Notes: generated by a model not told the origin, from the letters alone. A DNA stretch of 64,000 bases from Aestuariispira insulae (GCF_003385955.1 NZ_QRDW01000002.1:62001-126000), one strand, 5' to 3'; shown: positions 33,141 to 43,292, numbered from the stretch's first letter. Program-made: numbers and translations.

Positions 33141-33171
33141 CTTGCTTTTCTGCGCTTAAGAAATCCGGATC

Positions 33172-35736
33172 TTAGGATTTCATGCGTGCGTTGGTCGGGT
33201 CGTAGAGTGCTTTCATGCCAACGCCTTCGACAATGATCGGGAATTTCTGGTTGAAATACTCGATCTCCAGGGTGCGGCCTTCCTCACAGTAATCGTGCGG
33301 CAGGTAACCCATCGCGATGTTTTTGCCGACGGACGGGCCATAGGCAAAGGAGGTGGTGTAGGAACGACGGCCCTTGCCATCGATCAAAACCTCATTGGTT
33401 TTCGGATCGATGATCGGACAGTTGCCCATCATGAAGCGGGCGACGCCGTCTTTATCGATATTGTCGGTGACCGACATGGTGCAGAGCATGGCAACCTGGT
33501 TGTCCAGCGCGCGCTGGGCAATGTTGGCTTCCTTGCCGCGGAAGTCAGCGGCCTTAACCTTCGGACGGGCCAGGCCGGCTTCCAGAAGGTTGTAGTGGCT
33601 GAGCAGGTCCGCATTCTGCAGACGCAGGCTTTTCTCCAGACGGCGGCTGTTGGCATAGGTTTCAACACCAATGGGCGTGATGCCGACTTCGCGGAACATA
33701 TCCCACAGCGCCAGGCCGTAAGACATGGAGAAGTGCAGCTCCCAGCCCTGCTCACCTACGTAGGAGATGCGGAAACCTTTGACCGGAATGCCGCGCAGGG
33801 TGAAGTCCTTGCAGGCACCAAAGCCGAAATTGTCGATATCCAGGAATTCCGGACGATCGGCCAGTTTCTGCAGGGTCGCACGGGCATTGGGGCCCCAGAC
33901 ACCGATACAGCCGTAATGGTCGGTCCGGTCCTCAACAAAGACATCCCAGCCCTTGTCCTGGGCCATGCGGCGCAGATAGGTGGCGTCACGGTTGCCCGCG
34001 TCCCCGCCGTCGATCATCTGGAAGCGGTTTTCGCCCAGACGCAGCACGGTCAGATCCGCGATCACGCCGCCCTGGTCATTGAGGAAGTTGGTGTAGACCC
34101 CTTTGCCGATGGCGGTGTCACCAGCGACTTTGGAGGAGGATACATATTCCATCAGGTCGGCCGCATTGGAACCGGTGATGTCATAGATGGCAAAGTGAGA
34201 CAGGTTCACCATGCCGACATTCTCGGACAATTCCAGATGCTCGGCATTGGAAACACGCCAGAAATGACGGTTGTCCCATTCGTTCAGACGCTCTGGGATG
34301 CGGTCAGCGTATTTTTCCAGCAGATGATCGTTGCAGGCATAGCCGTGCGCGCGTTCCCAACCGGCGATTTCCATGAAATGCCCGCCCAGTTCCTTTTCAC
34401 GCAGGTAATAGGGCGCGGTCCGCAGGTTACGGCCAAGGCCATAGGGCTCGCGGGCATGGACCGGCGGGTTGTAGATCTTGAACGCGGTCTCATAGCAGCG
34501 GTCATAGATGTATTTTTCCGATTTCTGGATCGGATAATAGCGGGCATAGTCGATTGGCGCATGGTCGATTTCGGTCTCACCGTCGGTCATCCAGTCGGCG
34601 ATCACCTTACCGGTGCCGGGGCCGTCTTTGACCCAGACGGATACGCCGTACCACAGGCCGCGCACATCCGGGGATTCGCCGATGGACGGGCCGCCGTCAG
34701 CGGTCACCTGCAGCAGGCCGTTGAAGGAATGCTTTTCGTTGTACCCAAGCTCCGCGAGGATCGGGGTCAGCTCCATGGCGCGTTCCAAAGGCTCGATGAC
34801 CTGTTCCATTTCCAAATCGCGCTGGGACGGGGAGAGGCGTGCCTCTTCCTTTTCCAGGATGTCGCGCGGATGAACCAGGCGGGGTTCTTTTTCTTCGTAA
34901 TAACCCCATTCGATCTGGCCGCCCTCGGTGGTGCCGGCGGCACCGGTATCACGCAGGTAAGCGGAGTTGCCCTGGTCACGGAGCAGCGGATAACCGATTT
35001 CCTTGCCGGTGCCTTCGAACTCGTCGTAGGGCCCGAAGAAGGTCAGCGGATGGTCAACCGGCATGACCGGCAGATCTTCGCCGGCCATTTCGGCGATCAG
35101 GCGGCCCCACAGGCCGGCGCAGACCACGACATATTCACAGGCGATATAGCCTTTTTCGGTGTGAACGCCCTTGATGCGGCCGTCTTCGATGTCGAGGCCG
35201 GTGCAGGAGCAGTTCGGAATGGTTTCCAGCTTGCCGGTGGCTTCGGCTTCCAGGATCATCTCGCCGGAGACGGTCTGGGACCGCGGGGTGACAAGGCCGG
35301 CGTCCGGGTCGTACAGCGCGCCCTGGATGACGGTCTCGTCGATCAGGGGCATCATTTCCTTGGCTTCTTCCGGGGTGATCATGCGCACGTTGGAGCCGAA
35401 AGCCCGGCCGGAGCTGACACGGCGCTCAAGCTCGCCCATGCGCTCGTCATCATCCTTGCGCGCAACCTCGATGCCACCGATCCGCTCATAGCGGCCGCGG
35501 GCTTCGAAGAAGTCGATGGAATATTTCGTGGTGTAGACCGTCATCTGGTCATGGGCGGTCATGAAGCAGAAGTCGGATGCATGACCGGTGGAACCGATAT
35601 CGGTGGGGATCGCAGATTTGTCGATCCCGATGATGTTGTCCCAACCCCGTTCGATCAGGTGATGGGCAACTGACGCCCCGACGATGCCGCCCTGTCCGAT
35701 GATAACGACCTTCGCGCTTTTGTTAAACTGCGCCAT
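33172..35736 (-). CDS. FAD-dependent dimethylglycine/sarcosine dehydrogenase-like protein with GcvT domain
   Basis: 854 residues from ATG 35736 (GGAGACGG upstream; the frame continues to 35838 without a ribosome site). The N-terminal DAO fold starts with VVIIGQGGIVGASVAHHLIERG. GSTGHASDF keeps the His of the STxHA motif to which FAD is covalently attached in dimethylglycine and sarcosine dehydrogenases, although the usual Trp before it is Gly. A middle FAO_M-type region and a C-terminal GcvT/THF-binding domain follow (FGACKDFTLRGIPVKGFRISYVGEQGWE). Expected reaction: oxidative N-demethylation with transfer of C1 to tetrahydrofolate. The exact substrate is unknown. Confidence 0.88.
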   Translation of the reverse strand: MAQFNKSAKVVIIGQGGIVGASVAHHLIERGWDNIIGIDKSAIPTDIGSTGHASDFCFMTAHDQMTVYTTKYSIDFFEARGRYERIGGIEVARKDDDERMGELERRVSSGRAFGSNVRMITPEEAKEMMPLIDETVIQGALYDPDAGLVTPRSQTVSGEMILEAEATGKLETIPNCSCTGLDIEDGRIKGVHTEKGYIACEYVVVCAGLWGRLIAEMAGEDLPVMPVDHPLTFFGPYDEFEGTGKEIGYPLLRDQGNSAYLRDTGAAGTTEGGQIEWGYYEEKEPRLVHPRDILEKEEARLSPSQRDLEMEQVIEPLERAMELTPILAELGYNEKHSFNGLLQVTADGGPSIGESPDVRGLWYGVSVWVKDGPGTGKVIADWMTDGETEIDHAPIDYARYYPIQKSEKYIYDRCYETAFKIYNPPVHAREPYGLGRNLRTAPYYLREKELGGHFMEIAGWERAHGYACNDHLLEKYADRIPERLNEWDNRHFWRVSNAEHLELSENVGMVNLSHFAIYDITGSNAADLMEYVSSSKVAGDTAIGKGVYTNFLNDQGGVIADLTVLRLGENRFQMIDGGDAGNRDATYLRRMAQDKGWDVFVEDRTDHYGCIGVWGPNARATLQKLADRPEFLDIDNFGFGACKDFTLRGIPVKGFRISYVGEQGWELHFSMSYGLALWDMFREVGITPIGVETYANSRRLEKSLRLQNADLLSHYNLLEAGLARPKVKAADFRGKEANIAQRALDNQVAMLCTMSVTDNIDKDGVARFMMGNCPIIDPKTNEVLIDGKGRRSYTTSFAYGPSVGKNIAMGYLPHDYCEEGRTLEIEYFNQKFPIIVEGVGMKALYDPTNARMKS

Positions 35737-35885
35737 AGATACCGTCTCCGTATTAGAAGATTTATTTGAATAGTTTGCCGCAACGATTGACGTCGGCGTC
35801 CCGCCCGGTGCGGGGTTTCCCGCTTGAATATCCGACACGCTGCGTCATCTGACCCAGAAAACTATACTGGCGATTGTCTCAAGAC

Positions 35886-38663
35886 TTAAAGCCTGACGAC
35901 ATTTTCTTTTGATTGAGCGGACTCGGGTGATCCGGTGCGGAGCTGTTTTGCTTCCCGGCTTCGCCTGAAGCTCAGCCGGATCTGTTTTTCCCCTTCAATG
36001 ACGACAAACAACAGAATACCGGTCAATAGGATAAGCAATCCATCAACAAGGGGAACCGATTGCGTGCCGAAGAGCTTTTGCAGCGGCGGCAGATAGGTCA
36101 TGGCAAACTGGGCTGCCGTGACGGTCAGCACAGCGATCCATACCGCCCTGGTGCCCTTGATCGCATCCAGGGACAGCGAGCTGCCATGGATGTTGCGGAT
36201 GAAAAAGAGGTTGAAGATCTCCATCACGACCAATGTGTTCAATGCCATGGTTCGGGCCAGTTCCAGGGAATAGCCCTGTGCCAGTGCGTAATTATAGATG
36301 CCAAAAACGCCGCCCAGAAACAGCAGGGATACCAGAATGATATACCAGGCCAGTTCTGCACTGAGGATGGATTCCCCTTTGGGGCGGGGCGGGCGGCGCA
36401 TGGTGTTTTTTTCGGTCGGCTCAAAGGCCAGCGCCACTCCCAATGTCACTGCCGTGATGAGATTGACCCAGAGGATCTGGATCGGGGTGATCGGCAGGGT
36501 CATGCCAAAGAGAAGGGCGACGATGATGGTCATGGCCTCGCCCGCGTTGGTGGGCAGGGTCCAGCTGATGACCTTTTTGATATTGTCGTAAACCGTGCGG
36601 CCTTCGCGCACGGCGGCAGCGATGGAGACGAAATTATCATCCGCCAACACGAATTCGGCGGCTTCCTTGGCAGCCTCACTGCCTTTCAGGCCCATGGCGA
36701 TCCCGGCATCGGCCCGTTTGAGCGCCGGGGCGTCATTCACGCCATCCCCGGTCATCGCCACCGTCATGCCCCGTGACTGGAGCGCCATCACCAGGCGCAG
36801 TTTATGTTCCGGACTGGTCCGGGCGAAAATGTCGGTTTCTGCCACGGCGGCCGACAGAGCCTGATCGTCCATCCGGTCCAGGTCCGCACCGGTCAGAACC
36901 CTGTCGGGATTGTTCAGGCCGACCTGGCGGCCAATGGCGGCGGCGGTGCCCTGATGATCGCCGGTGATCATTTTCACTCTGATTCCGGCCCGATGGCATT
37001 CTGCCACCGCGTCGATCGCATCCTGCCGGGGCGGATCAATCAACCCGACCAGGCCGATCAGCGTTAGTTCCTGCTCCACATCCGCATAGTCGAGAGTGGT
37101 CTTGGTCTTGTCGACCGGCTTCACCGCCAGGGCCAAGACCCGCTGGCCACGTGAGGCGATGGCCTCAGCCTCCTGTTGCCAATAGCCCAGATCCAACGGG
37201 CCTTTGCCATCACCGGCAATGCGCTGATGACTGCACATGGACAGGATTTTTTCCGGTGCGCCCTTTACGGCGATGAATGCGTTTCGTTCATGATCGTGAT
37301 GGAGGGTTGCCATGAAACGATGTTTGGCATCAAAGGGGATGGTGTCGGTCCGGGGCAAGCCTGATAACTCCCTTTTGGGATCCATGCCAAGTTTGCCGGT
37401 CAGCGCCAGCAAAGCGCCTTCCATGGGGTCACCCTCCACGATCCAGGTTTCATCCCGTTTTTGCAGGACGGCATCATTGCATAAGGTGGCGATGCGGCCG
37501 ATTTCGCGTAAGGGGTCATGTTCGCTGAGGCTGACTTCGGTATTGTCCAGGTGGATTGTGCCGCGCGGCTCATAGCCGCGCCCCCGGAGAGAAAACAGAT
37601 GCTGGTCGGTCACGACAGAAACCACCATCATCTCGTTGCGGGTGAGGGTGCCGGTTTTATCGGAACAGATGACCGAAACCGATCCGAGTGTTTCTATAGC
37701 GGGTAAGCGGCGCACGATGGCATTACGCCGGGCCATGGCCTGAACCCCGAGTGCCAGTGTGATGGTAAGGACAGCAGGCAGACCCTCGGGAATGGCGGCG
37801 ACAGACAAACCAACCACTGCCATGAAAATCTCTGCAAAGGGCAGGTTTACAACCACATGGCCATAAACGAGCAGAAGCATGGCAATCGCCAGGATCACCC
37901 CGGTCAGCCATTTTGCAAACCGATCCATCTGCAAGATCAGCGGTGTTTTCAGGGTTTCGACCCTGGCCAACAGGCGACTGATACGGCCAATTTCCGTCTC
38001 TGCGCCCGTTGCGGTGACGACACCGCGGCCCAGTCCGCTAGAGACAAGCGTGCCGCTGAACGCCATGCAGGTCCGGTCCCCCAGGGCAGCATCCGGGTCA
38101 ACAGAGGAAACCTGCTTGTCGACCGGCAGGGATTCACCGGTCAAGACAGCCTCCTGAACCTGCAGGCCATGAGCGACCGTGAGCCGCAGGTCAGCCGGGA
38201 TTTTCTCTCCGGCTTCCAGCAGGACGATATCGCCGGGCACAAGCGTTTCGGCATCGACGGTATGGCGCTCACCATCACGCAGAACCGATGCCCTGGGGGC
38301 CAGCATCTGACGGATGGCGTCCATTGCCCTTTCCGCCTTGCCTTCCTGCAGATAGCCAATCACGGCATTGATCAGGACCACAGCGGCTATGACCGATGTG
38401 TCGAACAGATGGCCCAGCAGGCTTGTGATGGCGGCGGATGCCAAGAGCACATAAATCAGAATATTGTGGAATTGCGACAGGAAACGCCGCCAGGCCGGAC
38501 GTTTTGGCGGGGCGGGAAGCCGGTTTGGGCCAAATTTACCAAGGCGGATGGATGCGGTCTCCTCCGCCAAACCGGCGGGGGTGGATTGTAGTTTCACCAA
38601 GGCGGCTTCCGCTGGATCGCAATGCCAGCGAGCTGTCCGGTTGTGTTCCTGCATGCCCGTCAT
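35886..38663 (-). CDS. P-type cation-transporting ATPase (P2A, calcium-pump-like)
   Basis: 925 residues from ATG 38663 (the frame opens at 38693; ATG 38654 is also possible). Domains in order: an N-terminal cation-ATPase domain, actuator with LTGESLPVDK, M4 motif VAAIPEGLPAVLT (PEGL, as in SERCA-type pumps), the phosphorylation site CSDKTGTLTRNE, nucleotide domain, hinge MTGDGVNDAPALKRADAGIAMG, and a C-terminal cation-ATPase domain with six helices. It pumps a divalent cation (Ca2+ or Mn2+ by family) or possibly another ion across the inner membrane at ATP expense. Single gene, upstream of the dehydrogenase. Confidence 0.9.
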   Translation of the reverse strand: MTGMQEHNRTARWHCDPAEAALVKLQSTPAGLAEETASIRLGKFGPNRLPAPPKRPAWRRFLSQFHNILIYVLLASAAITSLLGHLFDTSVIAAVVLINAVIGYLQEGKAERAMDAIRQMLAPRASVLRDGERHTVDAETLVPGDIVLLEAGEKIPADLRLTVAHGLQVQEAVLTGESLPVDKQVSSVDPDAALGDRTCMAFSGTLVSSGLGRGVVTATGAETEIGRISRLLARVETLKTPLILQMDRFAKWLTGVILAIAMLLLVYGHVVVNLPFAEIFMAVVGLSVAAIPEGLPAVLTITLALGVQAMARRNAIVRRLPAIETLGSVSVICSDKTGTLTRNEMMVVSVVTDQHLFSLRGRGYEPRGTIHLDNTEVSLSEHDPLREIGRIATLCNDAVLQKRDETWIVEGDPMEGALLALTGKLGMDPKRELSGLPRTDTIPFDAKHRFMATLHHDHERNAFIAVKGAPEKILSMCSHQRIAGDGKGPLDLGYWQQEAEAIASRGQRVLALAVKPVDKTKTTLDYADVEQELTLIGLVGLIDPPRQDAIDAVAECHRAGIRVKMITGDHQGTAAAIGRQVGLNNPDRVLTGADLDRMDDQALSAAVAETDIFARTSPEHKLRLVMALQSRGMTVAMTGDGVNDAPALKRADAGIAMGLKGSEAAKEAAEFVLADDNFVSIAAAVREGRTVYDNIKKVISWTLPTNAGEAMTIIVALLFGMTLPITPIQILWVNLITAVTLGVALAFEPTEKNTMRRPPRPKGESILSAELAWYIILVSLLFLGGVFGIYNYALAQGYSLELARTMALNTLVVMEIFNLFFIRNIHGSSLSLDAIKGTRAVWIAVLTVTAAQFAMTYLPPLQKLFGTQSVPLVDGLLILLTGILLFVVIEGEKQIRLSFRRSREAKQLRTGSPESAQSKENVVRL

Positions 38664-38823
38664 CTCTTTTGCCCCGCAGCCGATCTCACACAATCACAGA
38701 GGGAGAATAGTAGGAGGACGGGCGCTTTTATAAGCTGACCTGGATCAATCTTTTATGAAAATATTTTGACCCGCCTTGGCCCATGCATGACAGCCGACCG
38801 CCAGATTCGGTCCAAAGGAAGAT

Positions 38824-39672
38824 CTAGGGGTCGATCCCAAAATCCTTCGCGACCCGAACCAGCGTCTGCTGGACCGTCGCATAGCCGTAATGGTCTCGTA
38901 TCTTGTAGAGATAATATCGGATTGACCGGACGGGAATGGCGGTGATGATGGAAATTTCTTCCATGGTCTTACCGGCGATCGCCCATTTCAGGGTTTCCAT
39001 TTCCTTGTCGCGGAATTTGGGTTTGGGCGGCGACATTTTCGGATGGCTGTCGTCATTGGCTCTGTCCGGCCGGCGCCAGAGGCTGGATAGCAGGCTGGCC
39101 AATTGCACGAAAACACCCATCTCCCGCTCCCGGACCTTGCGTCCCAGGGCGAAATTGATGGTCGAGATGATCTTGTTAGGATCGCTGACCGGCAGTGGCA
39201 CGCAGACCGAATCCTGGTTGACTATGCCCGCCACATTGGCATTTTCCGAATAAAGGAATTCCAGGAAAGGGCGCTCGTCGCGCGGTAATTGCGAATAGGC
39301 ATAGGGTTGTCCCATGCGCAGGGCGGTGCCGGAAAAACTGGTGTCATCCTCATAGGGGGGCGTTAGCGGGCTGCTTTTATGCGCTGCCCCCAGATCATCC
39401 AAGACCGCCCGGCTGTATTCATCGGTAAGGAAAATTTTGTTGACCCGGACCTCGTCCCTGTCCTTGCCGTTATGCGGGGCCAGAAGACGGTCTTTCCAGG
39501 TGACGGCCTGAATGCCGTGACGCTGGAAGAAAGAGCGTATTTTCGCGTCCGTTTCGGGGCCCTGTTCAAGGGCTGCCAGTGATTTCCAGAGAATGCTGTA
39601 GGCTTCGAAAAACTGCCCAGGCACAAATTGACCGGGCAGGAGCTGATTATAAACCGCACCCATACTAACCAT
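38824..39672 (-). CDS. LuxR-family transcriptional regulator
   Basis: About 282 residues; the start is uncertain (ATG 39672 or 39663; the frame opens with GTG at 39702). The C-terminus is a GerE/LuxR helix-turn-helix: FRDKEMETLKWAIAGKTMEEISIITAIPVRSIRYYLYKIRDHYG. The N-terminal 200 residues may be a ligand domain of the autoinducer-binding class (NVAGIVNQDSVCVPLPVSDPNKIISTINFALGRK), but its signature Trp/Tyr residues cannot be placed with confidence. No LuxI is beside it. It is divergent from the TRIC-type channel at 39827, its possible target. Confidence 0.82.
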   Translation of the reverse strand: MVSMGAVYNQLLPGQFVPGQFFEAYSILWKSLAALEQGPETDAKIRSFFQRHGIQAVTWKDRLLAPHNGKDRDEVRVNKIFLTDEYSRAVLDDLGAAHKSSPLTPPYEDDTSFSGTALRMGQPYAYSQLPRDERPFLEFLYSENANVAGIVNQDSVCVPLPVSDPNKIISTINFALGRKVREREMGVFVQLASLLSSLWRRPDRANDDSHPKMSPPKPKFRDKEMETLKWAIAGKTMEEISIITAIPVRSIRYYLYKIRDHYGYATVQQTLVRVAKDFGIDP

Positions 39673-39826
39673 CCAAATTCTAACACCTACCGCCCAGGAC
39701 ACTATAATCGGATTTGGGGGGGAATTACCACCAGTGAAACAGCGGAAACAAAACTCTGTGCATGGTTGCCTGCCTGGTCAAAGCCGACTAGCCTTTCAAA
39801 ATCGGTAAAAAAGACGGTGTGATCAG

Positions 39827-40462
39827 ATGCTTACCATTATCTCCTGGTTGGATATCATCGGGGTGGCCATCTTTGCGGTCACCGGTGCTCTGGTCGCGTC
39901 CAGAAAGCAGATGGACATTGTCGGCTTTGTCCTGATTGCCACCTTCACCGGCATTGGCGGTGGCACGATCCGGGACCTTTTGGTCGGGGCAACCCCGGTT
40001 TTCTGGGTGAAGGAGCCGCTCTATCCGCTGACCTGCCTGGCCAGTGCGGTGATCGTTTATTTTACCGCCCATTTCTTTGAAAGCCGCTATCGAGTGCTGC
40101 TGTGGCTGGATGCGTTGGGTCTGGCCATGTTCTGCATCACGGGGGCTGCCAAGGCCCTGTCTTTGGGGGTGCATCCGGGCATTGCCATGGTTCTGGGCAT
40201 GATTTCGGCAACCTTTGGCGGGCTGGTGCGGGATGTGGTTTGCAACGAGATCCCCTTGATCATGCGGCGCGAGATCTATGCGATTGCCGCCGCGCTCGGC
40301 GCCGTGCTCTATGTTGGGCTGGTACAGCTGGATCTCCCGGTCGGTATTCCGGCCCTGATCGCCTTCCTGGCGGCGTTCGGCCTGCGCGCTTCCGCCCTGG
40401 TCTGGGGCTGGGGCTTTCCGGTCTATAAAGCACGACCGGGCCGGGATTATCCAAACGAATAA
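39827..40462 (+). CDS. TRIC/UPF0126 family cation channel protein
   Basis: 211 residues with about seven membrane helices arranged as two homologous halves: GVAIFAVTGALVASRKQMDIVGFVLIA and GLAMFCITGAAKALSLGVHPGIAMVLG, each ending in the glycine-rich TGIGGGTIRDLL and ATFGGLVRDVV loop. This is the prokaryotic trimeric intracellular cation (TRIC) channel family, K+-permeable in studied members. Located in the inner membrane. Monocistronic, with a hairpin between it and the convergent gene. Confidence 0.93.
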   Translation: MLTIISWLDIIGVAIFAVTGALVASRKQMDIVGFVLIATFTGIGGGTIRDLLVGATPVFWVKEPLYPLTCLASAVIVYFTAHFFESRYRVLLWLDALGLAMFCITGAAKALSLGVHPGIAMVLGMISATFGGLVRDVVCNEIPLIMRREIYAIAAALGAVLYVGLVQLDLPVGIPALIAFLAAFGLRASALVWGWGFPVYKARPGRDYPNE

Positions 40463-40465
40463 AAA

Positions 40466-40491
40466 AGCCCCGCCGGCGAACCAGCGGGGCT
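40466..40491 (-). terminator. terminator of the enolase-superfamily gene
   Basis: AGCCCCGC - 10 nt - GCGGGGCT. On the minus strand the hairpin is followed by TTTTTT, making it a standard terminator for the gene ending at 40514; on the plus strand there is no T run. Confidence 0.85.
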
Positions 40492-40513
40492 CCAAGTGGT
40501 GGGAGAGCAGGGA

Positions 40514-41617
40514 TCATTCCATCCGGCTGACGGCGTAGGTTGACCGTTCAAGCCAAGCGGGGTTGATCTCCACCCCCCAGCCGGGGGTTTCTGTCACGGT
40601 GGCCATGCCATCGGTGATTTTGTAGGGGTCTTCGGTAAAGAGGCCATATTGCCAGGGGTAATAATCCTCAACCTCGATGTTGAATTCGAGATATTTGCCG
40701 GCATTGGGAATCGCGCGCAGCAGATGCATGGTAAACAAGGTCACCATGGACCAGTTGGCGGCGTGCGGTGTGCAGGGCATGCCCGCTTCCTCGGCCATTT
40801 TTGCGACTTTGAGCGTGCGCGACAGCCCACCCAGGTAACAGATATCGGGCTGCACGATATCAACCACTTTGGTTTCGATCATCTGTTTCCAGACCGCCAG
40901 CTCACAATCCTGCTCACCGCCAGTGACATCGATATCCAGCGCGGCCGTTACTTCTCTGGTCTGGTCATGCTCCCAATAGGGGCAGGGTTCTTCATAATGG
41001 CTGATGCCCCATTCCTGAAGCATATGGCCTACGTCAATGGCCTTTTTCGGGGAATAACAGCTATTGGCATCCACCAATAGGGCGATCTTGTCGCCCATCG
41101 CCCGGCGCATGGTCGGCACGATCTCTTCCGTGCGGCCCGGCCATTCATCCCGGTCGCGGCCAACCTCTGCCCCGATGCGGAATTTGAAAGCGTCAAAACC
41201 CTTTTCATCGCGCAGCCGCACCAGGCGGTCCGCCTCATCCTTTGGCGTGATGTCGCGCTTCATGGAAGACCCGTAGGCACGGACCTGTCCCGGTGTGCCG
41301 CCGATCAGTTCGCAAACCGGCTTTTCTTCCATCCGGCCACGCAGATCCCACAGCGCGGTCTCCACACCGCCCAGCGCCCGGTAAATATAGGAACCTGGGA
41401 ATTTATGCTCGCGCTCGGGAATCAACCGGATCAGTTCCTCTATATCCAGGACATCCAGGCCCAACGCATGGGGCGCCACCTGGCGGTGCAGCACCTGGGC
41501 GGTGATGTCGGCATGATAAGGGGCGGTCTGGCCCCAGCCGTGGCGGCCGTCATCGCTGGTGACACGGACGAAGCAGACGTCCCGTGTGGTGAAGGTTTCA
41601 ATGCAGGAGATTTTCAT
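40514..41617 (-). CDS. mandelate racemase/muconate lactonizing enzyme family protein
   Basis: 367 residues of the enolase superfamily. An N-terminal capping domain (KISCIETFTTRDVCFVRVTSDDG, GSYIYRALGGVETALWDLRG) precedes a barrel with metal ligands in ALLVDANSCYS (Asp), SHYEEPCPYW (Glu) and VTGGEQDCEL (Glu), catalytic-region KFRIGAEVGRDRDEW, and TPHAANWS with a candidate general-base His. Members dehydrate or epimerise acid sugars or racemise acids. Its divergent promoter shares the 46-bp element with the mocR gene, so it probably belongs to the same regulon as the importer and GMC oxidoreductase. Confidence 0.9.
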   Translation of the reverse strand: MKISCIETFTTRDVCFVRVTSDDGRHGWGQTAPYHADITAQVLHRQVAPHALGLDVLDIEELIRLIPEREHKFPGSYIYRALGGVETALWDLRGRMEEKPVCELIGGTPGQVRAYGSSMKRDITPKDEADRLVRLRDEKGFDAFKFRIGAEVGRDRDEWPGRTEEIVPTMRRAMGDKIALLVDANSCYSPKKAIDVGHMLQEWGISHYEEPCPYWEHDQTREVTAALDIDVTGGEQDCELAVWKQMIETKVVDIVQPDICYLGGLSRTLKVAKMAEEAGMPCTPHAANWSMVTLFTMHLLRAIPNAGKYLEFNIEVEDYYPWQYGLFTEDPYKITDGMATVTETPGWGVEINPAWLERSTYAVSRME

Positions 41618-41689
41618 TGCAGGCCACTCATTCGGTTACCGGCTTGGCGGGATAGGGGCACAAGCCTCATTGTTTCCAGAATATGAAAT

Positions 41690-41735
41690 ATTGGTTTCAA
41701 AAATAGATCCATTGTGACAAATCGACGATACCAAT
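41690..41735 (-). promoter_or_regulatory. MocR operator-like 46-bp element, copy A
   Basis: Read on the minus strand, it begins ATTGGTATCGTC, has AATGGATCTATTTT near its centre and ends GAAACCAAT; ends are inverted (ATTGGTWTC and GAWACCAAT). Copy B at 43293 matches at 37 of 46 positions, with mismatches mainly between 12 and 23 bp from its start. It lies between the divergent starts at 41617 and 41778. ATACCA half-sites are typical of GabR/MocR operators. Confidence 0.8.
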
Positions 41736-41777
41736 TATAATTAGGCATAGATTGTATTCGGTTTTAAGGTCATCCCC

Positions 41778-43280
41778 ATGAAATATTCCGGCGGTGCGCT
41801 GCTTTCTTCCATCCGGCTCGAACACGGGGCGGATAAAAACCTGAACGCCCAACTTTACATGGCGATCCGGGATGTGATTTTGTCCGGCGGGGTGAAGGCT
41901 GGGGAACGCCTGCCGGCCAGCCGGACGCTGGCCAATGAATTGGGCATATCCCGGACCACGGTGATTAATGCGCTGGACCGGCTGATGGCGGAGGGCCTTT
42001 TGGAGGCCAGGCAGGGGGCCGGTACCTATGTCAGCGAGGCAATGAATGCCGAACGCCCGGCACCGGGGCCGACGCCACAACGTACCATCGCGGACAAGGA
42101 GCCGCGCCTGTCCCATACGGCGCACCATTTCACCAAACATTTCACCCCGCGCAACCAACTGCCGACACAGGCACGTGCCTTTGTTACCGGTTTGCCGTCC
42201 TTTGATACCTTCCCGATGGCGCAATGGTCGAAACTGGCCGCTAAACATTGGCGCAATGACCGTAATCTGGTCATGGGCTATGGCGACCCACGGGGCGATC
42301 CGGCCCTGCGCCGGGCCATTGCGTCGCACGTCAATGCCAGCCGTGGGATCCAATGTGACCCGGATCAGATCTTCATCACAGGTGGCGCACAGCAGGCCTT
42401 CCAGATGATCGGCGCGATGCTGTTGAATCCGGGAGACCGGGTCTGGTTCGAAAATCCCGGTGCGATCGGGGCGAAAAATTCCCTGCTGTCCTGTGGGGCG
42501 GATCTGGTGCCGGTGGATGTGGATGACGAAGGGATATCCGTGGCGGACGGGCTGGAAAAAGCCCCGCATTTCCGCATGGCCTTTGTCACACCGTCCCATC
42601 AGCAGCCGCTGTCCATGGTGATGAGCCTGCGCCGTCGCTTTGCCTTGCTGCAGGCGGTAGAAGAAGCGGATGCCTGGGTCATCGAGGATGATTATGACAG
42701 CGAGTTTTATTTTGGTGGTCAGCCCCTGCCGACCCTGAAAAGCGTCGATACCACCGGCCGTGTGATCTATGTCGGCACCTTTTCGAAATCCCTGTTCCCC
42801 GCCTTGCGCGTGGGGTTCATTCTCTCTCCGCCCAGCCTGGTGGAGATGTTCGAGCGGGTATCAATTTCGTCGCAATCAGGAATCGCCAACAGTTTGCAGG
42901 CGACCATTGCCGATTTCATGGATGAAGGTTTTTTTGCAACCCATATCCGGCGCATGCGCCAGGTTTATGCGGAACGGCATGAGGCCCTGATCACGGCGGC
43001 CCGGGACAAACTGGACGGGCTTTTGGATGTGCGGCGGACCTTGAGCGGCCTCCATACGGTGGGTTATCTGGCCGAAGGCCTGGATGAGGGCGAGGGAGCC
43101 CGCCTGCTGGATGAGGCCGGGATCGCGGTTTCCCCCTTCGCCCGCTATTGCCTGTCCCCGATCGACAGACAGGGCTTTGCCCTTGGCTTTGGGGCGGTCA
43201 ATCCCCAGGAAATCGGGAGCGGTGTCGCCCGGCTAGCGGAAACCCTCAGGACTCTGCAACGCAACAAATCCTTACGTTAA
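41778..43280 (+). CDS. MocR-family regulator (GntR-type wHTH fused to aminotransferase domain)
   Basis: 500 residues. The N-terminal winged helix-turn-helix (about 15-90) has LYMAIRDVILSGGVKAGERLPASRTLANELGISRTTVINALDRLMAEGLLEARQG. The rest is a class I aminotransferase fold with a PLP-type lysine in VGTFSKSLFPALRVGF, Asp in IEDDYDSEFYFGG, and the PLP-binding FITGGAQQAFQM. These regulators sense amino compounds or PLP-linked ligands (GabR, PdxR). Operator-like elements lie on both sides of the gene. It likely activates the importer operon to its right and the enolase-superfamily gene to its left. Confidence 0.93.
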   Translation: MKYSGGALLSSIRLEHGADKNLNAQLYMAIRDVILSGGVKAGERLPASRTLANELGISRTTVINALDRLMAEGLLEARQGAGTYVSEAMNAERPAPGPTPQRTIADKEPRLSHTAHHFTKHFTPRNQLPTQARAFVTGLPSFDTFPMAQWSKLAAKHWRNDRNLVMGYGDPRGDPALRRAIASHVNASRGIQCDPDQIFITGGAQQAFQMIGAMLLNPGDRVWFENPGAIGAKNSLLSCGADLVPVDVDDEGISVADGLEKAPHFRMAFVTPSHQQPLSMVMSLRRRFALLQAVEEADAWVIEDDYDSEFYFGGQPLPTLKSVDTTGRVIYVGTFSKSLFPALRVGFILSPPSLVEMFERVSISSQSGIANSLQATIADFMDEGFFATHIRRMRQVYAERHEALITAARDKLDGLLDVRRTLSGLHTVGYLAEGLDEGEGARLLDEAGIAVSPFARYCLSPIDRQGFALGFGAVNPQEIGSGVARLAETLRTLQRNKSLR

Positions 43281-43292
43281 GCGGAAAAATAA

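Noticed and set aside
33295-35673. Long plus-strand open frame of 792 codons
   Set aside because: It lies wholly antisense to the dehydrogenase at 33172-35736, has low-complexity His/Gly/Asp composition and no motif.
35737-35838. Longer start for the dehydrogenase and a glycine-riboswitch-like leader
   Set aside because: The extension lacks a ribosome site and conserved sequence; the GC-rich leader does not show the riboswitch core.
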